A stretch of DNA of 64,000 nt from Mycolicibacterium canariasense (GCF_002101555.1 NZ_LQOL01000072.1:16977-80976), one strand, 5' to 3'; positions 36,824 to 45,303 are shown, numbered from the stretch's first letter. Notes: generated by a model from the letters alone, not told the origin. A program made the numbers and translations.

Positions 36824-37923
36824 CGGTGCTGCCCCAGATCGTTGGCCAGGATGTCGGCGGACGGCACCAGCCGGCGTCGGGTGTCGATGGCGATCACCGA
36901 CCAGTCCACCCGGTCGTAGTCGTCGAACTTGCGCCGGGCCCGTTCCCGTGCCTTCTCCGGTGCGCCGTGGTGAACTCCCTGCGGCGCATGCGAAATCAGC
37001 CCGGGTGGCATCGGGATGCCGTACAGCGACCCGGAGTGGAAGAAGGCGATCTCGTCGTAGTCGACGTTGCGGTGATACCACGGCGTGCGTTCGGTGCCCG
37101 GCACGCTCTCGGCCGGTTTGGGTAGGAAGTTCATCACGTAGACACCGGTGGCCTGCATGAAGAGGTGCACCGTCGGCGGTAGGTGCACGCTCTCGGAGGT
37201 GATCACGGTGTAGTCCGCGATGTTGAACGTGAACGGGAAGTTGTCCCCGCGCCACCCTTCCACGTCGAGTGGATGGTGTTGGTAGAAAAGCGAAGTCGGC
37301 CCACCATCATGGATGAGTCGGACTTCGTATTCGGCCCTGCCGTCATCGTCGATGGGGGCCGGCTCGGGGATGATCACCTGGGCCGGGTCGAACGGGAAGT
37401 GCCGGCCGAGGGCACCCGGCGGCGGCACCCGGAAGTCGTCGGTGGCCTGGATCATGAGCCATGTGCTTTCGGTGTCGGGTACCTGGCGGAAGGTGCAGGC
37501 CTTGGGGAGGTAGATCCAGTCGCCCTCGCGGTAGCGCAGCGGCCCGAACTCGGTCTCCAGCAGGCCCGCACCGGCGTGCACGAACAGCAGCAGGTCGCCG
37601 TCGACGTAGCGGACGAAGAACGGCATCTCGACGCTGCGCCGGCTCAGCAGCACCTGGCAGTCGGTGTTGGAGAACAGCAGTAGGGGACCGCCCTGGGGGT
37701 CGGTGGCGTCGGTGGGCTTGAGTTCGGAAGACAGCACGTCGGTCGGGCGCAGCGGGCCGACGGCGCGGTACGCGGTGGGGTCGTGGCGCCGGTACATGTT
37801 GGCGGTGCGCCCGACGAAGCCGCCGCGGCCGAGCTCATCGTCTTTCAGGCCGCCGATGTCGCCGAGGTCGGCGTGGACTCGCTTGGGGGTCTTGCCTTTG
37901 CGCAGGTGGACAAAGGATTCCAT
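36820..37923 (-). CDS. Homogentisate 1,2-dioxygenase-like cupin protein
   Basis: A 367-residue protein of the homogentisate dioxygenase family, a two-cupin non-haem iron ring-cleaving enzyme. Iron-ligand-like segments are WYHRNVDYDEIAFFHSG and APQGVHHGAPEKARE; the N-terminal cupin includes MPFFVRYVDGDLLLFVHAG. It is shorter than typical enzymes (about 430-450), and no fumarylacetoacetase or maleylacetoacetate isomerase gene is nearby. Its substrate may therefore not be homogentisate. First gene of an eight-gene minus-strand operon. Start ATG 37923. Confidence 0.8.
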   Translation of the reverse strand: MESFVHLRKGKTPKRVHADLGDIGGLKDDELGRGGFVGRTANMYRRHDPTAYRAVGPLRPTDVLSSELKPTDATDPQGGPLLLFSNTDCQVLLSRRSVEMPFFVRYVDGDLLLFVHAGAGLLETEFGPLRYREGDWIYLPKACTFRQVPDTESTWLMIQATDDFRVPPPGALGRHFPFDPAQVIIPEPAPIDDDGRAEYEVRLIHDGGPTSLFYQHHPLDVEGWRGDNFPFTFNIADYTVITSESVHLPPTVHLFMQATGVYVMNFLPKPAESVPGTERTPWYHRNVDYDEIAFFHSGSLYGIPMPPGLISHAPQGVHHGAPEKARERARRKFDDYDRVDWSVIAIDTRRRLVPSADILANDLGQHR

Positions 37924-37952
37924 CTCGCTCCTCAGGATCGGCGCTTGGAACT

Positions 37953-37970
37953 AAAAGTGACATTACTTTT
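37953..37970. promoter_or_regulatory. Inverted repeat upstream of the dioxygenase operon, candidate operator
   Basis: AAAAGT-GACATT-ACTTTT is a 6-bp perfect inverted repeat 30 bp before the operon's first start codon, in an AT-rich patch unusual for this genome. The right half runs on as ACATTACTTTTTG, resembling the site at 39255-39267. Likely bound by a TetR protein encoded nearby. Confidence 0.5.
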
Positions 37971-38084
37971 TGTTTTGGAGGATCACAAGGGCCCGCCGAG
38001 GCTGAAGTCAGGGACGGTTCGGCGTTGAGATTCGTACCTGGGTTCAGTCTCGCTGCGTGCGAATCCCTCGATGCCGCACCGCGC

Positions 38085-39242
38085 TCAGATCATCGACGTT
38101 CGTGGGATCTTCATGCCGAGGGCCAGTGCGCCGGCGAGTTCCCGGCTGGTGTCGTAGTCGAACACCACATGCCCGGCCAGCACGTCGACATCGCGTTTGA
38201 AGCGCTGCAGTGGACTGGACAGGAAATGGATGCTGGCCCCGCCCGCGCCCAGCAGTTCGGCGATCACCGCCCGCGATTCCGCGACGATATGGGCCGCGGC
38301 CAGCCGGGCCCGCGCGCGGACCGGCTTTTCGACGGTGTCGCCGCGCTGCACGATGGCCTCGATCTCGCCGACGGTGTCGGCGAGCAAGCCGTGCAGGGCC
38401 CGCAATCGGACGTCGGCCCCGGCCAGGTGTGCCTGGGCGATCGGCTTGTCCTTCTGTATGACGCCCTCGTACGGCAGGACGCGTTCGGCCAACCGGTCGG
38501 CGTACAGCCGGCTGACCCGCTCGGCGCTGCCCAGCGCAGGCATCGCGGCCAGCAGCGCCAGCGCCGGCACCATCGGCCAGCGGTAGGTCGCGGCGTCGTG
38601 CAAGCCGGCTCCGGGTGCGGTGCCCGCGTAGATGTCGGTGACCTTGACCAGTCGATGCTCGGGCACGAAGGCGTCGGTGATGACGGCGTCGTTGGAGCCG
38701 GTGGCCCGCATCCCGTCGGTGTGCCAGACGTCGGCGACGGTGACCGCACTCATCGGCAGCAGTGCCAGCGCCGGGTAGGGCGCATCATCGGATCCGCAGA
38801 GGGCGACCACGATGATCCAGTTGCCGTGCATCACCCCGGTGGCCCAGGACCATCGGCCGGTCAGCCGGATGCCGCCGTCCACGGGCACGCCCCGGCCGGT
38901 GGGGGCCAGCGGCGCCGGTGCCAGGAACGGCCTGCTGCCGAAGGCCTCGTCCTGGGCCTGCTCGCCGAACAGCGCCAGCATCCAGTTGTGCAGGGCGAAG
39001 AAGCCGATGGTCCAGGCGCTCGACGTGCAGCCGTGCGCGAGCCGCCGGACCGGGTCGAGAAGGGCCGGAAAGGGGGCCTGCTGTCCTCCGTATCGGACCG
39101 GAACCAGCAGATCGGTGAAACCGGACGCCAGCAGGTCCCCGACCGTGGCCTCGGGCAGCCGGCGCAGCGTTTCGGCGTCGGCGGCCCGGTCGGCGAGCGC
39201 GGCGACGAACGCATCGGTGATTGCGGGCTGCGTGGTGAGCAT
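38085..39242 (-). CDS. Acyl-CoA dehydrogenase-fold flavin monooxygenase/dehydrogenase (HsaA-like)
   Basis: A 385-residue protein of the acyl-CoA dehydrogenase superfamily with the type 2 C-terminal domain found in group D flavin monooxygenases such as HsaA. Seen: CTSSAWTIGFFALHNWMLAL, LTGRWSWATGVMHGNWIIV, DVWHTDGMRATGSNDAVI and the C-terminal GASIHFLSSPLQRFKRDVD with FDYDTSRELAG. It may hydroxylate an aromatic or act on an acyl-CoA; sequence alone does not decide. Start ATG 39242, 33 bp after the TetR stop, with its own operator-like repeat. Confidence 0.8.
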   Translation of the reverse strand: MLTTQPAITDAFVAALADRAADAETLRRLPEATVGDLLASGFTDLLVPVRYGGQQAPFPALLDPVRRLAHGCTSSAWTIGFFALHNWMLALFGEQAQDEAFGSRPFLAPAPLAPTGRGVPVDGGIRLTGRWSWATGVMHGNWIIVVALCGSDDAPYPALALLPMSAVTVADVWHTDGMRATGSNDAVITDAFVPEHRLVKVTDIYAGTAPGAGLHDAATYRWPMVPALALLAAMPALGSAERVSRLYADRLAERVLPYEGVIQKDKPIAQAHLAGADVRLRALHGLLADTVGEIEAIVQRGDTVEKPVRARARLAAAHIVAESRAVIAELLGAGGASIHFLSSPLQRFKRDVDVLAGHVVFDYDTSRELAGALALGMKIPRTSMI

Positions 39243-39255
39243 GGCCGCACGCTAA

Positions 39256-39271
39256 CATACTTTTTGGTATG
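39256..39271. promoter_or_regulatory. Inverted repeat before the HsaA-like gene, candidate operator
   Basis: CATAC-TTTTTG-GTATG, a 5-bp perfect inverted repeat between the TetR stop and the flavin enzyme start. It shares ACATnACTTTTTG (one base indel) with the site in front of the dioxygenase operon. Confidence 0.45.
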
Positions 39272-39275
39272 GAAG

Positions 39276-39842
39276 TCAGCGCGCGAGCATGAGATCCAGG
39301 AATCGTTCGCTGCGTGCGACCTGGCCGGGGTGCGGCGTGGGCCCGGAGAGATGGAGTAGCCCGATCCCCACGGCGAACGTCGCGTCGGCCCGCAGCTCGG
39401 CCTCGTCGGCGTCGAACCCGTAGTCCGCGAAGGCGCGCCGCACCGCGGCCAGCACACGGCGGTCGGCGGCGCGCACGCTGGCCGCGACCGTGTCGTCGGT
39501 GCGTGCCCACTCGCGCATCGCCCGCTCCAGCGTCCAGTGCCGGGGACTGATCAGCGCGCCCATCATGTGGCGCAACCGGTCGCGAGGAGGCAACGATCCG
39601 ATCTCTTCCCAGGCCCGGCGATCCGCGTCACGCAGCTCACCCCAACCCTGAATGAGCGCTGTGCGATAGCTGGACATGCCCGCGAAGTGCCAGTAGAAAC
39701 TGCCCTTCGTCACCTCGAGTCGCTGGCACAAACGGTCGATTTTCAGGGCTTTTATCCCCTCTTCCGCCAGTATTGCGTAGCCGGCCTGCAACCAGTCGTC
39801 CACCGACAAACGGTTGCTGGGAGAGGATCGATCGCCGGTCAT
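39276..39842 (-). CDS. TetR/AcrR family regulator
   Basis: A 188-residue regulator. The HTH is ALKIDRLCQRLEVTKGSFYWHF (~residues 30-51), an ending typical of TetR proteins. The C-terminal domain is helical and has no recognisable ligand motif. ATG 39842 gives a normal length. It is directly upstream of the flavin enzyme gene and divergent from antigen 85. It is a candidate for binding the two ACATnACTTTTTG sites. Confidence 0.85.
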   Translation of the reverse strand: MTGDRSSPSNRLSVDDWLQAGYAILAEEGIKALKIDRLCQRLEVTKGSFYWHFAGMSSYRTALIQGWGELRDADRRAWEEIGSLPPRDRLRHMMGALISPRHWTLERAMREWARTDDTVAASVRAADRRVLAAVRRAFADYGFDADEAELRADATFAVGIGLLHLSGPTPHPGQVARSERFLDLMLAR

Positions 39843-40087
39843 GAAGCGAAGCCTACGGCGGCACGCCGCGACCCCGGACTTTCTGAACCCGCTGGCTGCA
39901 TGTTTTACTGCAAGCCGCGACAACTGAAATTCTCGGTCCGCTCTGCTGCCACAACCCGAGGGTCGAGCGGACGCGTGATACCGCCGTGCAACGTCGCAGA
40001 GCGGTATTGCTGGGTGGTGCCGGCCTCGTGGTCTCCGCTGCCCAGGGGCGAGCGTGACCGTGAACAAGCTTGAGTTGGGATGGATTT

Positions 40088-41056
40088 ATGCAGAACGTTG
40101 TAGGCCGATGGATGCGCCGGATCGGGGCTGCTGCCGCCGCGGCGCTCGTCATTCCGGGTGCGGTCGCCATGACCGGCGAAACCGCGACCGCCGGTGCTTT
40201 CTCGCGCCCCGGTTTGCCGGTTGAGTACCTCCAGGTGCCCTCGCCGTCGATGGGTCGCGACATCAAGATCCAGTTCCAGAGCGGAGGCGAGGGGGCACCC
40301 GCCGTCTACCTGCTCGACGGCCTGCGCGCCCAGGACGACTTCAACGGCTGGGATATCAACACCCCGGCGTTCGAGTGGTTCCTCAACAGCGGCCTGTCGG
40401 CGATCATGCCGGTCGGTGGGCAGTCCAGCTTCTACTCGGACTGGTACGCCCCGGCTCGCAACAAGGGCCCGACCCTGACCTACAAGTGGGAGACCTTCCT
40501 GACCCAGGAACTCCCGCAGTGGCTGCAGGCCAACCGTGGGGTCAAGCCCACCGGCAGCGCCGCGGTCGGTCTGTCGATGGCCGGCTCGGCCTCGCTGACC
40601 CTGGCCATCTGGCACCCGCAGCAGTTCACCTACGCCGGCTCGCTGTCGGGCTTCCTCAACCCCTCCGAGGGCTGGTGGCCGTTCCTCATCAACATCTCCA
40701 TGGGTGACGCCGGTGGCTTCAAGGCCGACGACATGTGGGGCAAGACCGAGGATCCGAACAGCGCCTGGAAGCGCAACGACCCGATGGTCAACATCGACCG
40801 CCTGGTGGCCAACAACACCCGCATCTGGATCTACTGCGGTAACGGCCAGCCCGACGAGCTCGGCGGCGGCGATCTGCCTGCCACCTTCCTGGAGGGTCTG
40901 ACCATCCGCACCAACATCACCTTCCGCGACAACTACCTGGCCGCGGGCGGTAAGAACGGCGTCTTCAACTTCCCGGACAACGGCACGCACAACTGGGCGT
41001 ACTGGGGTCGGGAGCTGCAGGCGATGATCCCCGACATGCAGCGCACGCTCGGCTGA
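40088..41056 (+). CDS. fbpC: Antigen 85 family mycolyltransferase, FbpC-like
   Basis: A 322-residue secreted esterase that transfers mycolic acids to trehalose and arabinogalactan. A signal peptide (RRIGAAAAAALVIPGAVAM, cleavage near ATAGA) precedes the mature start FSRPGLPVEYLQVPSPSMGR. The nucleophile is GLSMAGSAS, the glutamate lies in the FLEGL region and the histidine in GTHNWAYWG. The loop APARNKGPTLTYKWETF lacks the Cys pair of Ag85A/B, and FLNPSEGWWP and FRDNYLAAGGKNGVFNF resemble Ag85C; IWIYCGNG keeps its cysteine. Fast growers have several paralogues, so the letter is tentative. ATG 40088; hairpin terminator downstream. Confidence 0.95.
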   Translation: MQNVVGRWMRRIGAAAAAALVIPGAVAMTGETATAGAFSRPGLPVEYLQVPSPSMGRDIKIQFQSGGEGAPAVYLLDGLRAQDDFNGWDINTPAFEWFLNSGLSAIMPVGGQSSFYSDWYAPARNKGPTLTYKWETFLTQELPQWLQANRGVKPTGSAAVGLSMAGSASLTLAIWHPQQFTYAGSLSGFLNPSEGWWPFLINISMGDAGGFKADDMWGKTEDPNSAWKRNDPMVNIDRLVANNTRIWIYCGNGQPDELGGGDLPATFLEGLTIRTNITFRDNYLAAGGKNGVFNFPDNGTHNWAYWGRELQAMIPDMQRTLG

Positions 41057-41071
41057 GCTGACGCGTAGCGA

Positions 41072-41103
41072 AATCCCCCGGGACCGTATGGTCCTGGGGG
41101 ATT
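41072..41103 (+). terminator. Hairpin terminator after antigen 85
   Basis: AATCCCCCGGGACC and GGTCCTGGGGGATT form a 14-bp stem (one G-U type mismatch) with loop GTAT, 16 bases after the stop. Followed by only a weak T-rich stretch. It also lies in front of the convergent monooxygenase gene end. Confidence 0.75.
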
Positions 41104-41127
41104 CTGCGTTCGGGCCGATCGCGGTCG

Positions 41128-42513
41128 TCAGGGACCGGCTGACGGGATCGGTTGCGCCGCAACGGGCGCGGACACGCGACGGCGCTGGTTGACCCGCGCC
41201 GTCCGGGTGACGAAGCCGGGCCGGCACAGCCGCAGCGGCGAATCGAGCATGCCGGTGACCCGCAACAACTGCATCGCGGTGTCCTCATCGACCTCGGCCG
41301 CCCGCATCACCCAATCGAGATAGGCGTTCGACAGCCGCATGGGCAGCGGGCGGCGACCGGACACCTCGGGCAGGGCGAGATCGGATCCCACCGCGGTCTG
41401 CCATGCCACCCGGAGCCGGCGCGCGCTCGCCCGGAAGAAGCGGCGGCCCAGATCATGATCGCCGTGACCCAGGCACTCCCGCAGGATGACCGACTCGATT
41501 GCCGCGACTGTCATGCCCTGTCCGTAGATGGGGTTGAAGCTGCAGATCGCATCGCCGAACACGAGCAGGCCCCGCGGGAAACGCTTCATCTTGTCGTAGC
41601 GCCGCCAGCGGTTGGACGGCACCCGGTAGTGTTCGACGTCGCTGAGGGGGACGGCGGCGCGCACCGCGGCCAGGGCGTGCGGCGGCGCGAAACCCTCACC
41701 GAAAGCCAGCAACTCGGCTCGGTCGGCCGGTGGCTCGTGCCCGACCATCGAACCCACGGTCATCATCCAGGTGTCGTCCTCGTAGCCGACGAGGGTCCAC
41801 GTCCGGGGACGGTCCGGTGCCGGGAAGAGCCCGATCATCTGCTCGTGCAGGGTGCCGGGCGGGATGCGCAGCAGTTGGCTGGCGTAGGCGAGCTTGACGA
41901 CGAGCTCGTCTTCGCGCGGGCGACCGTAGCCGAGTCCGTCGAGGAAAACCGGTGTCCGCGAGCCGCGCCCCGTCGCGTCCACGACGATATCGGCACCCAC
42001 GATCCCGCGGTCGTCACCACCGTGTCGGGCCACCCGGACACCGGTGACGTCACCGGCTCCGTCCGACGAGAGATCGATGACGTCGTGACCGTCCAGCATC
42101 GTCACGTTGGGAATGCCACGCACCCGCCGGCGGATGTTGCGCTCCAGCAGCGCACGGCTGGGAAAGTACAGCGGCGGGGCGCCCGGCGAGACGACGTCGC
42201 GGTGGTGCGCGAGTTCGTGGCCGCCGATGGCGATATGAATCCGGGTCAGCTCGGTGGTCACCGCCGCCACCCCGTCGGCAGCCAGCTCGTCGCCGAACCC
42301 GGGGAAGAGTTCGGTGAGGATCTGGGCACCCCGGGCCAGCAGCGCGTGCCCGTGTCGGCCCTGCGGGACACCGCGACGCGCGACGGCTTCGTCGTCGAGC
42401 ACATCGCGTTCGACGATGATGACGTCGCGATACCGTTCGGACAGCACCCGCGCCGCCAGGAGGCCGCCGACGCTGGCGCCCAGCACGACCGCGCGATCAC
42501 CGATGATCTCCAT
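41128..42513 (-). CDS. FAD-dependent monooxygenase (PHBH/GR2-type)
   Basis: A 461-residue flavoprotein with VVLGASVGGLLAARVLSER (FAD Rossmann), ADIVVDATGRGSRTP (DG-like motif) and LLVFGDAICSFNPIYGQGM, the GD motif of aromatic hydroxylases and halogenase-like proteins. No tryptophan-halogenase WxWxIP motif is visible. Substrate unknown. Start ATG 42513, about 110 bp downstream of the fadE23 stop but separated from it by a terminator, so transcribed on its own. Confidence 0.82.
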   Translation of the reverse strand: MEIIGDRAVVLGASVGGLLAARVLSERYRDVIIVERDVLDDEAVARRGVPQGRHGHALLARGAQILTELFPGFGDELAADGVAAVTTELTRIHIAIGGHELAHHRDVVSPGAPPLYFPSRALLERNIRRRVRGIPNVTMLDGHDVIDLSSDGAGDVTGVRVARHGGDDRGIVGADIVVDATGRGSRTPVFLDGLGYGRPREDELVVKLAYASQLLRIPPGTLHEQMIGLFPAPDRPRTWTLVGYEDDTWMMTVGSMVGHEPPADRAELLAFGEGFAPPHALAAVRAAVPLSDVEHYRVPSNRWRRYDKMKRFPRGLLVFGDAICSFNPIYGQGMTVAAIESVILRECLGHGDHDLGRRFFRASARRLRVAWQTAVGSDLALPEVSGRRPLPMRLSNAYLDWVMRAAEVDEDTAMQLLRVTGMLDSPLRLCRPGFVTRTARVNQRRRVSAPVAAQPIPSAGP

Positions 42514-42575
42514 TTCTGGAGTGTCCGTGCGCGGTCCCGGGCGGCATAGAGTATGCCGGTACTCGAAAACGCCGA

Positions 42576-42606
42576 CGGCGTCCGTGCGAATCCCGCACGG
42601 ACGCCG
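42576..42606 (-). terminator. Terminator after the fadE24-fadE23 operon
   Basis: Perfect 13-bp stem CGGCGTCCGTGCG / CGCACGGACGCCG with a 5-base loop, just past the fadE23 stop. In the minus-strand reading it is followed by GTTTTC, a short T-run. Confidence 0.8.
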
Positions 42607-42622
42607 CCGATCGTGTCGGACG

Positions 42623-43831
42623 CTACTTCAGCTGCGCCGAGGACAGCCCCAGCAGTCGCCGGGCGACCACCAGCTGCTGAATCTGTTGCGTGCCTTCGAA
42701 GATGTCCAGGATCTTGGAGTCCCGCGCCCACTTCTCCAGCAGTGCCTCCTCGGAATAGCCGGCGGTACCGGCCATCTCGACGGTCTTGAGGGTGACGTCG
42801 GTTCCCACCCGGGCGGCCTTGGCCTTACCCATCGAGGCTTCCTTGGAGTTGGGGATCTTGTTGTCGGCCTGCCACGCCGAGCGCACCGTCAGCAGGTAAC
42901 CCGCCTCCCAGTCGGCTTCCATCCGCAGGAACTCCGCGGCGGCGGCGCTCTGCGCATGGGCGGGCTTGTCGTAGGAGATCTCGACCCCGGCCTCGGTGAG
43001 GATGGTCCGCAGCTCCTCCAGCGCCGCGCGGGCCACACCGACGGCCATTGCCGCGACGATGGGCCGGGTGTTGTCGAAGGTCTCCATGACCCCGGCAAAC
43101 CCCTTGTCCACCTTGATCTCCGGATCGCCCAGCAGGTTGTCCTTGGGGATGCGGGCGTTCTCGAAGCGGATCACCGCGGTGTCGGAGGCCTTGATACCGA
43201 GCTTGTGCTCGAGGCGCTCCACCGTCACCCCGGGATGCTCCCGAGGCACGACGAACGACTTGATCGCCGCGCGGCCCTTCGATTTGTCCAGCGTCGCCCA
43301 CACCACGATGTGGGTGGCCCGCGAACCGGCCGTCACGAAGATCTTCTCGCCGTTGATGACGTACTCGTCGCCGTCGAGGGTGGCCGTCGTCGACACCGCC
43401 GCCGAATCCGAACCGAACGACGGCTCGGTGATCGCCATCGCGGCCCACACCTTGCCGAAGCTTTCCAGCTGTTCCTTGCTGGCCACGCTGGAAATCGCGG
43501 CGTTGCCCAGGCCCTGGTAGGGCACCGACAGCAGCAGCGCGACGTCACCCCAGCTGATCTCCAGCGCGTTCAACAGCGCGGACATGTTGGCGCCGTTGAT
43601 GTTCTGGCCGGTGCTGTCGCCGGAGGCGAATGCCTCGGCCCCGGCGAACGAGATGGTCTTGGCCTCCGAGATGCCCTCGAAGAGGGTGGCCAGGGTGTCC
43701 AGCTCGACGGGGTAGGCGTGCTCGGCTTTGTCGTACTTGCGGGAGATGGGACGCAGCATCTCGGCCGCGCCCTGATGCCCCTTCTCGATGACCGCTTGCA
43801 GTTTGCGGGGCATTTCCAGATTGATCGCCAT
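42623..43831 (-). CDS. fadE23: Acyl-CoA dehydrogenase FadE23
   Basis: A 402-residue acyl-CoA dehydrogenase catalysing the first, FAD-dependent step of beta-oxidation. Seen: MAITEPSFGSDSAAVST, YVINGEKIFVTAGSRATHI and the C-terminal ILDIFEGTQQIQQLVVARRLLG. It matches Rv3140 in size and neighbour. Adjacent fadE pairs in mycobacteria often assemble as alpha2beta2 heterotetramers, so FadE23 and FadE24 may be partners. ATG 43831 lies 14 bp downstream of the fadE24 stop. Confidence 0.92.
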   Translation of the reverse strand: MAINLEMPRKLQAVIEKGHQGAAEMLRPISRKYDKAEHAYPVELDTLATLFEGISEAKTISFAGAEAFASGDSTGQNINGANMSALLNALEISWGDVALLLSVPYQGLGNAAISSVASKEQLESFGKVWAAMAITEPSFGSDSAAVSTTATLDGDEYVINGEKIFVTAGSRATHIVVWATLDKSKGRAAIKSFVVPREHPGVTVERLEHKLGIKASDTAVIRFENARIPKDNLLGDPEIKVDKGFAGVMETFDNTRPIVAAMAVGVARAALEELRTILTEAGVEISYDKPAHAQSAAAAEFLRMEADWEAGYLLTVRSAWQADNKIPNSKEASMGKAKAARVGTDVTLKTVEMAGTAGYSEEALLEKWARDSKILDIFEGTQQIQQLVVARRLLGLSSAQLK

Positions 43832-43845
43832 TGTTCAAAGCCTTT

Positions 43846-45222
43846 CTAAAGGACCACGACACCCTCGGCGACACCGATTGCCCGCAGATCGCGGTACCAG
43901 CGTTCGACCGGGTGTTCCTTGGTGTAGCCGTGCCCGCCGAGCAGTTGGACACCGTCCAGACCGATCTGCATGGCCTTGTCGGCGCCGAACTTGTGGGCCA
44001 GGGCGGCCTCGCGGATGAACGACAGGCCCTGCTCGGCCCGCGACGCCCCGCGCCAGGTGATCAGCCGCAACCCGTCGAGCTCGATGGCGATGTTGGCGGC
44101 CATGAACGCCACCGACTGGCGGTGCGCGATCGGCTCACCGAACGCCTCGCGTTCCTTGATGTAGGGGATGACGTAGTCGAGCACGGCGTGCGAGGTGCCG
44201 ACGGCCAGTGCGGCCCAACCCAATCGGGCCAGGGCGACGGCCTCGGAGTAATCGCCGTCGGACGCTTCGTCCTCACCGAGCCGGTTGTGCAGCGGCACCG
44301 CGACGTTGTCCAGTTCCACCTTGCCCAGCGCCGCGGCGCGGATGCCCATGCTCGGGTCGGCCTTGACGGTCAGACCCTCCGACGACGATTCGACGATGAA
44401 CAGCGCCGGCTTGCCGTTCAGTTGCGCGCCGATGATGAACAGCTCGGCGTCGGCGGCGGCGGGCACCAGCGACTTCACCCCGGAGAGCCGGTATCCACCG
44501 GGGGTCCGGACCGCGGTGGTCTTCAGTGCCGTCGGGTCGAACAGCGCGTGCGGCTCGGCGATCGCCACGCAGGCCTGCGGCACGTTCTCACCGGCGAATT
44601 CGGGCAGATAGGTGGCCTGCTGGTCGGCGCTGCCCCAGTGGGTCAGGGCCGAGGCGACACCGCCGGGCGCGAGGATCGGCAGCGCCAACCCCATGTCGCC
44701 GTAGGCCAGGGCCTCGGCGACCAGCGCGGTGGTGACGGTGGAGCGATGCGCGGCGATCCCGTCGAAATCCTCGGGGATGTTGATCGCGGTGATACCGAGC
44801 TCGGCGGCCTTGGCGATCAGGTCCTTCGGGTAGCTCGCGGCGTCGTCGGCGTCGTGCGCGGCGGGCCGCAGGATCTCCTCGGCGAACTCCTGGACCGTCT
44901 CGACGATCAGCTTCTGATCCTCGTCGGGGGTGAGGTCGAAGTAGTCGGAACCGCTGGGCTTGAGCCGCGTCGCCGGTTTGCCGAGGCCCTGGACCCGCTT
45001 GATCTGGCGGGTCGTCGCGCCGGCGGCGGAGAACGCCGTCTTGACGCCGTAGCGCAGGGTCTTGTTCAGCGGGTCGCGCAGACCGTAGCGGTCCAGGAAT
45101 TCCTGGCCGACCAGGGGCGTGATCAGCGCCAATCCGATATCGGTCGCTGTCCTCTTGTGCTTGTGCAGCCCGACGGCACTCTCCGGTCCGGTGCGCTTCG
45201 GGCGGGATTCGATCTGGGTCAT
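43846..45222 (-). CDS. fadE24: Acyl-CoA dehydrogenase FadE24
   Basis: A 458-residue acyl-CoA dehydrogenase with an N-terminal extension of about 80 residues before the catalytic fold (SDYFDLTPDEDQKLIVETV). The middle domain has VAIAEPHALFDPTALKT in place of the usual TEPxxGSD pattern, hinting at a modified or partner-dependent active site. It ends KEHPVERWYRDLRAIGVAEG. It matches Rv3139 by position and length; the M. tuberculosis pair is isoniazid-responsive. An inverted-repeat operator lies just upstream of ATG 45222. Confidence 0.92.
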   Translation of the reverse strand: MTQIESRPKRTGPESAVGLHKHKRTATDIGLALITPLVGQEFLDRYGLRDPLNKTLRYGVKTAFSAAGATTRQIKRVQGLGKPATRLKPSGSDYFDLTPDEDQKLIVETVQEFAEEILRPAAHDADDAASYPKDLIAKAAELGITAINIPEDFDGIAAHRSTVTTALVAEALAYGDMGLALPILAPGGVASALTHWGSADQQATYLPEFAGENVPQACVAIAEPHALFDPTALKTTAVRTPGGYRLSGVKSLVPAAADAELFIIGAQLNGKPALFIVESSSEGLTVKADPSMGIRAAALGKVELDNVAVPLHNRLGEDEASDGDYSEAVALARLGWAALAVGTSHAVLDYVIPYIKEREAFGEPIAHRQSVAFMAANIAIELDGLRLITWRGASRAEQGLSFIREAALAHKFGADKAMQIGLDGVQLLGGHGYTKEHPVERWYRDLRAIGVAEGVVVL

Positions 45223-45264
45223 GTCACAGCCTCATTCAGTAGGTGCGGTGCGCCATGACCGTAT

Positions 45265-45280
45265 CTTACTCCAGAGTAAG
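45265..45280. promoter_or_regulatory. Perfect inverted repeat upstream of fadE24, candidate operator
   Basis: CTTACTC-CA-GAGTAAG, 7-bp perfect arms, 43 bp before the fadE24 start. Its size and AT/GC mix fit a TetR-family operator for fatty-acid genes. No regulator gene is adjacent, so control is in trans. Confidence 0.65.
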
Positions 45281-45303
45281 GTCGGCAAAATCTGTTACGA
45301 AGT

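Noticed and set aside
39978..40007. ATACCGC...GCGGTAT inverted repeat upstream of antigen 85
   Set aside because: Arms of 7 bp separated by 16 bp with no promoter alignment; could be chance in this 245-bp region.
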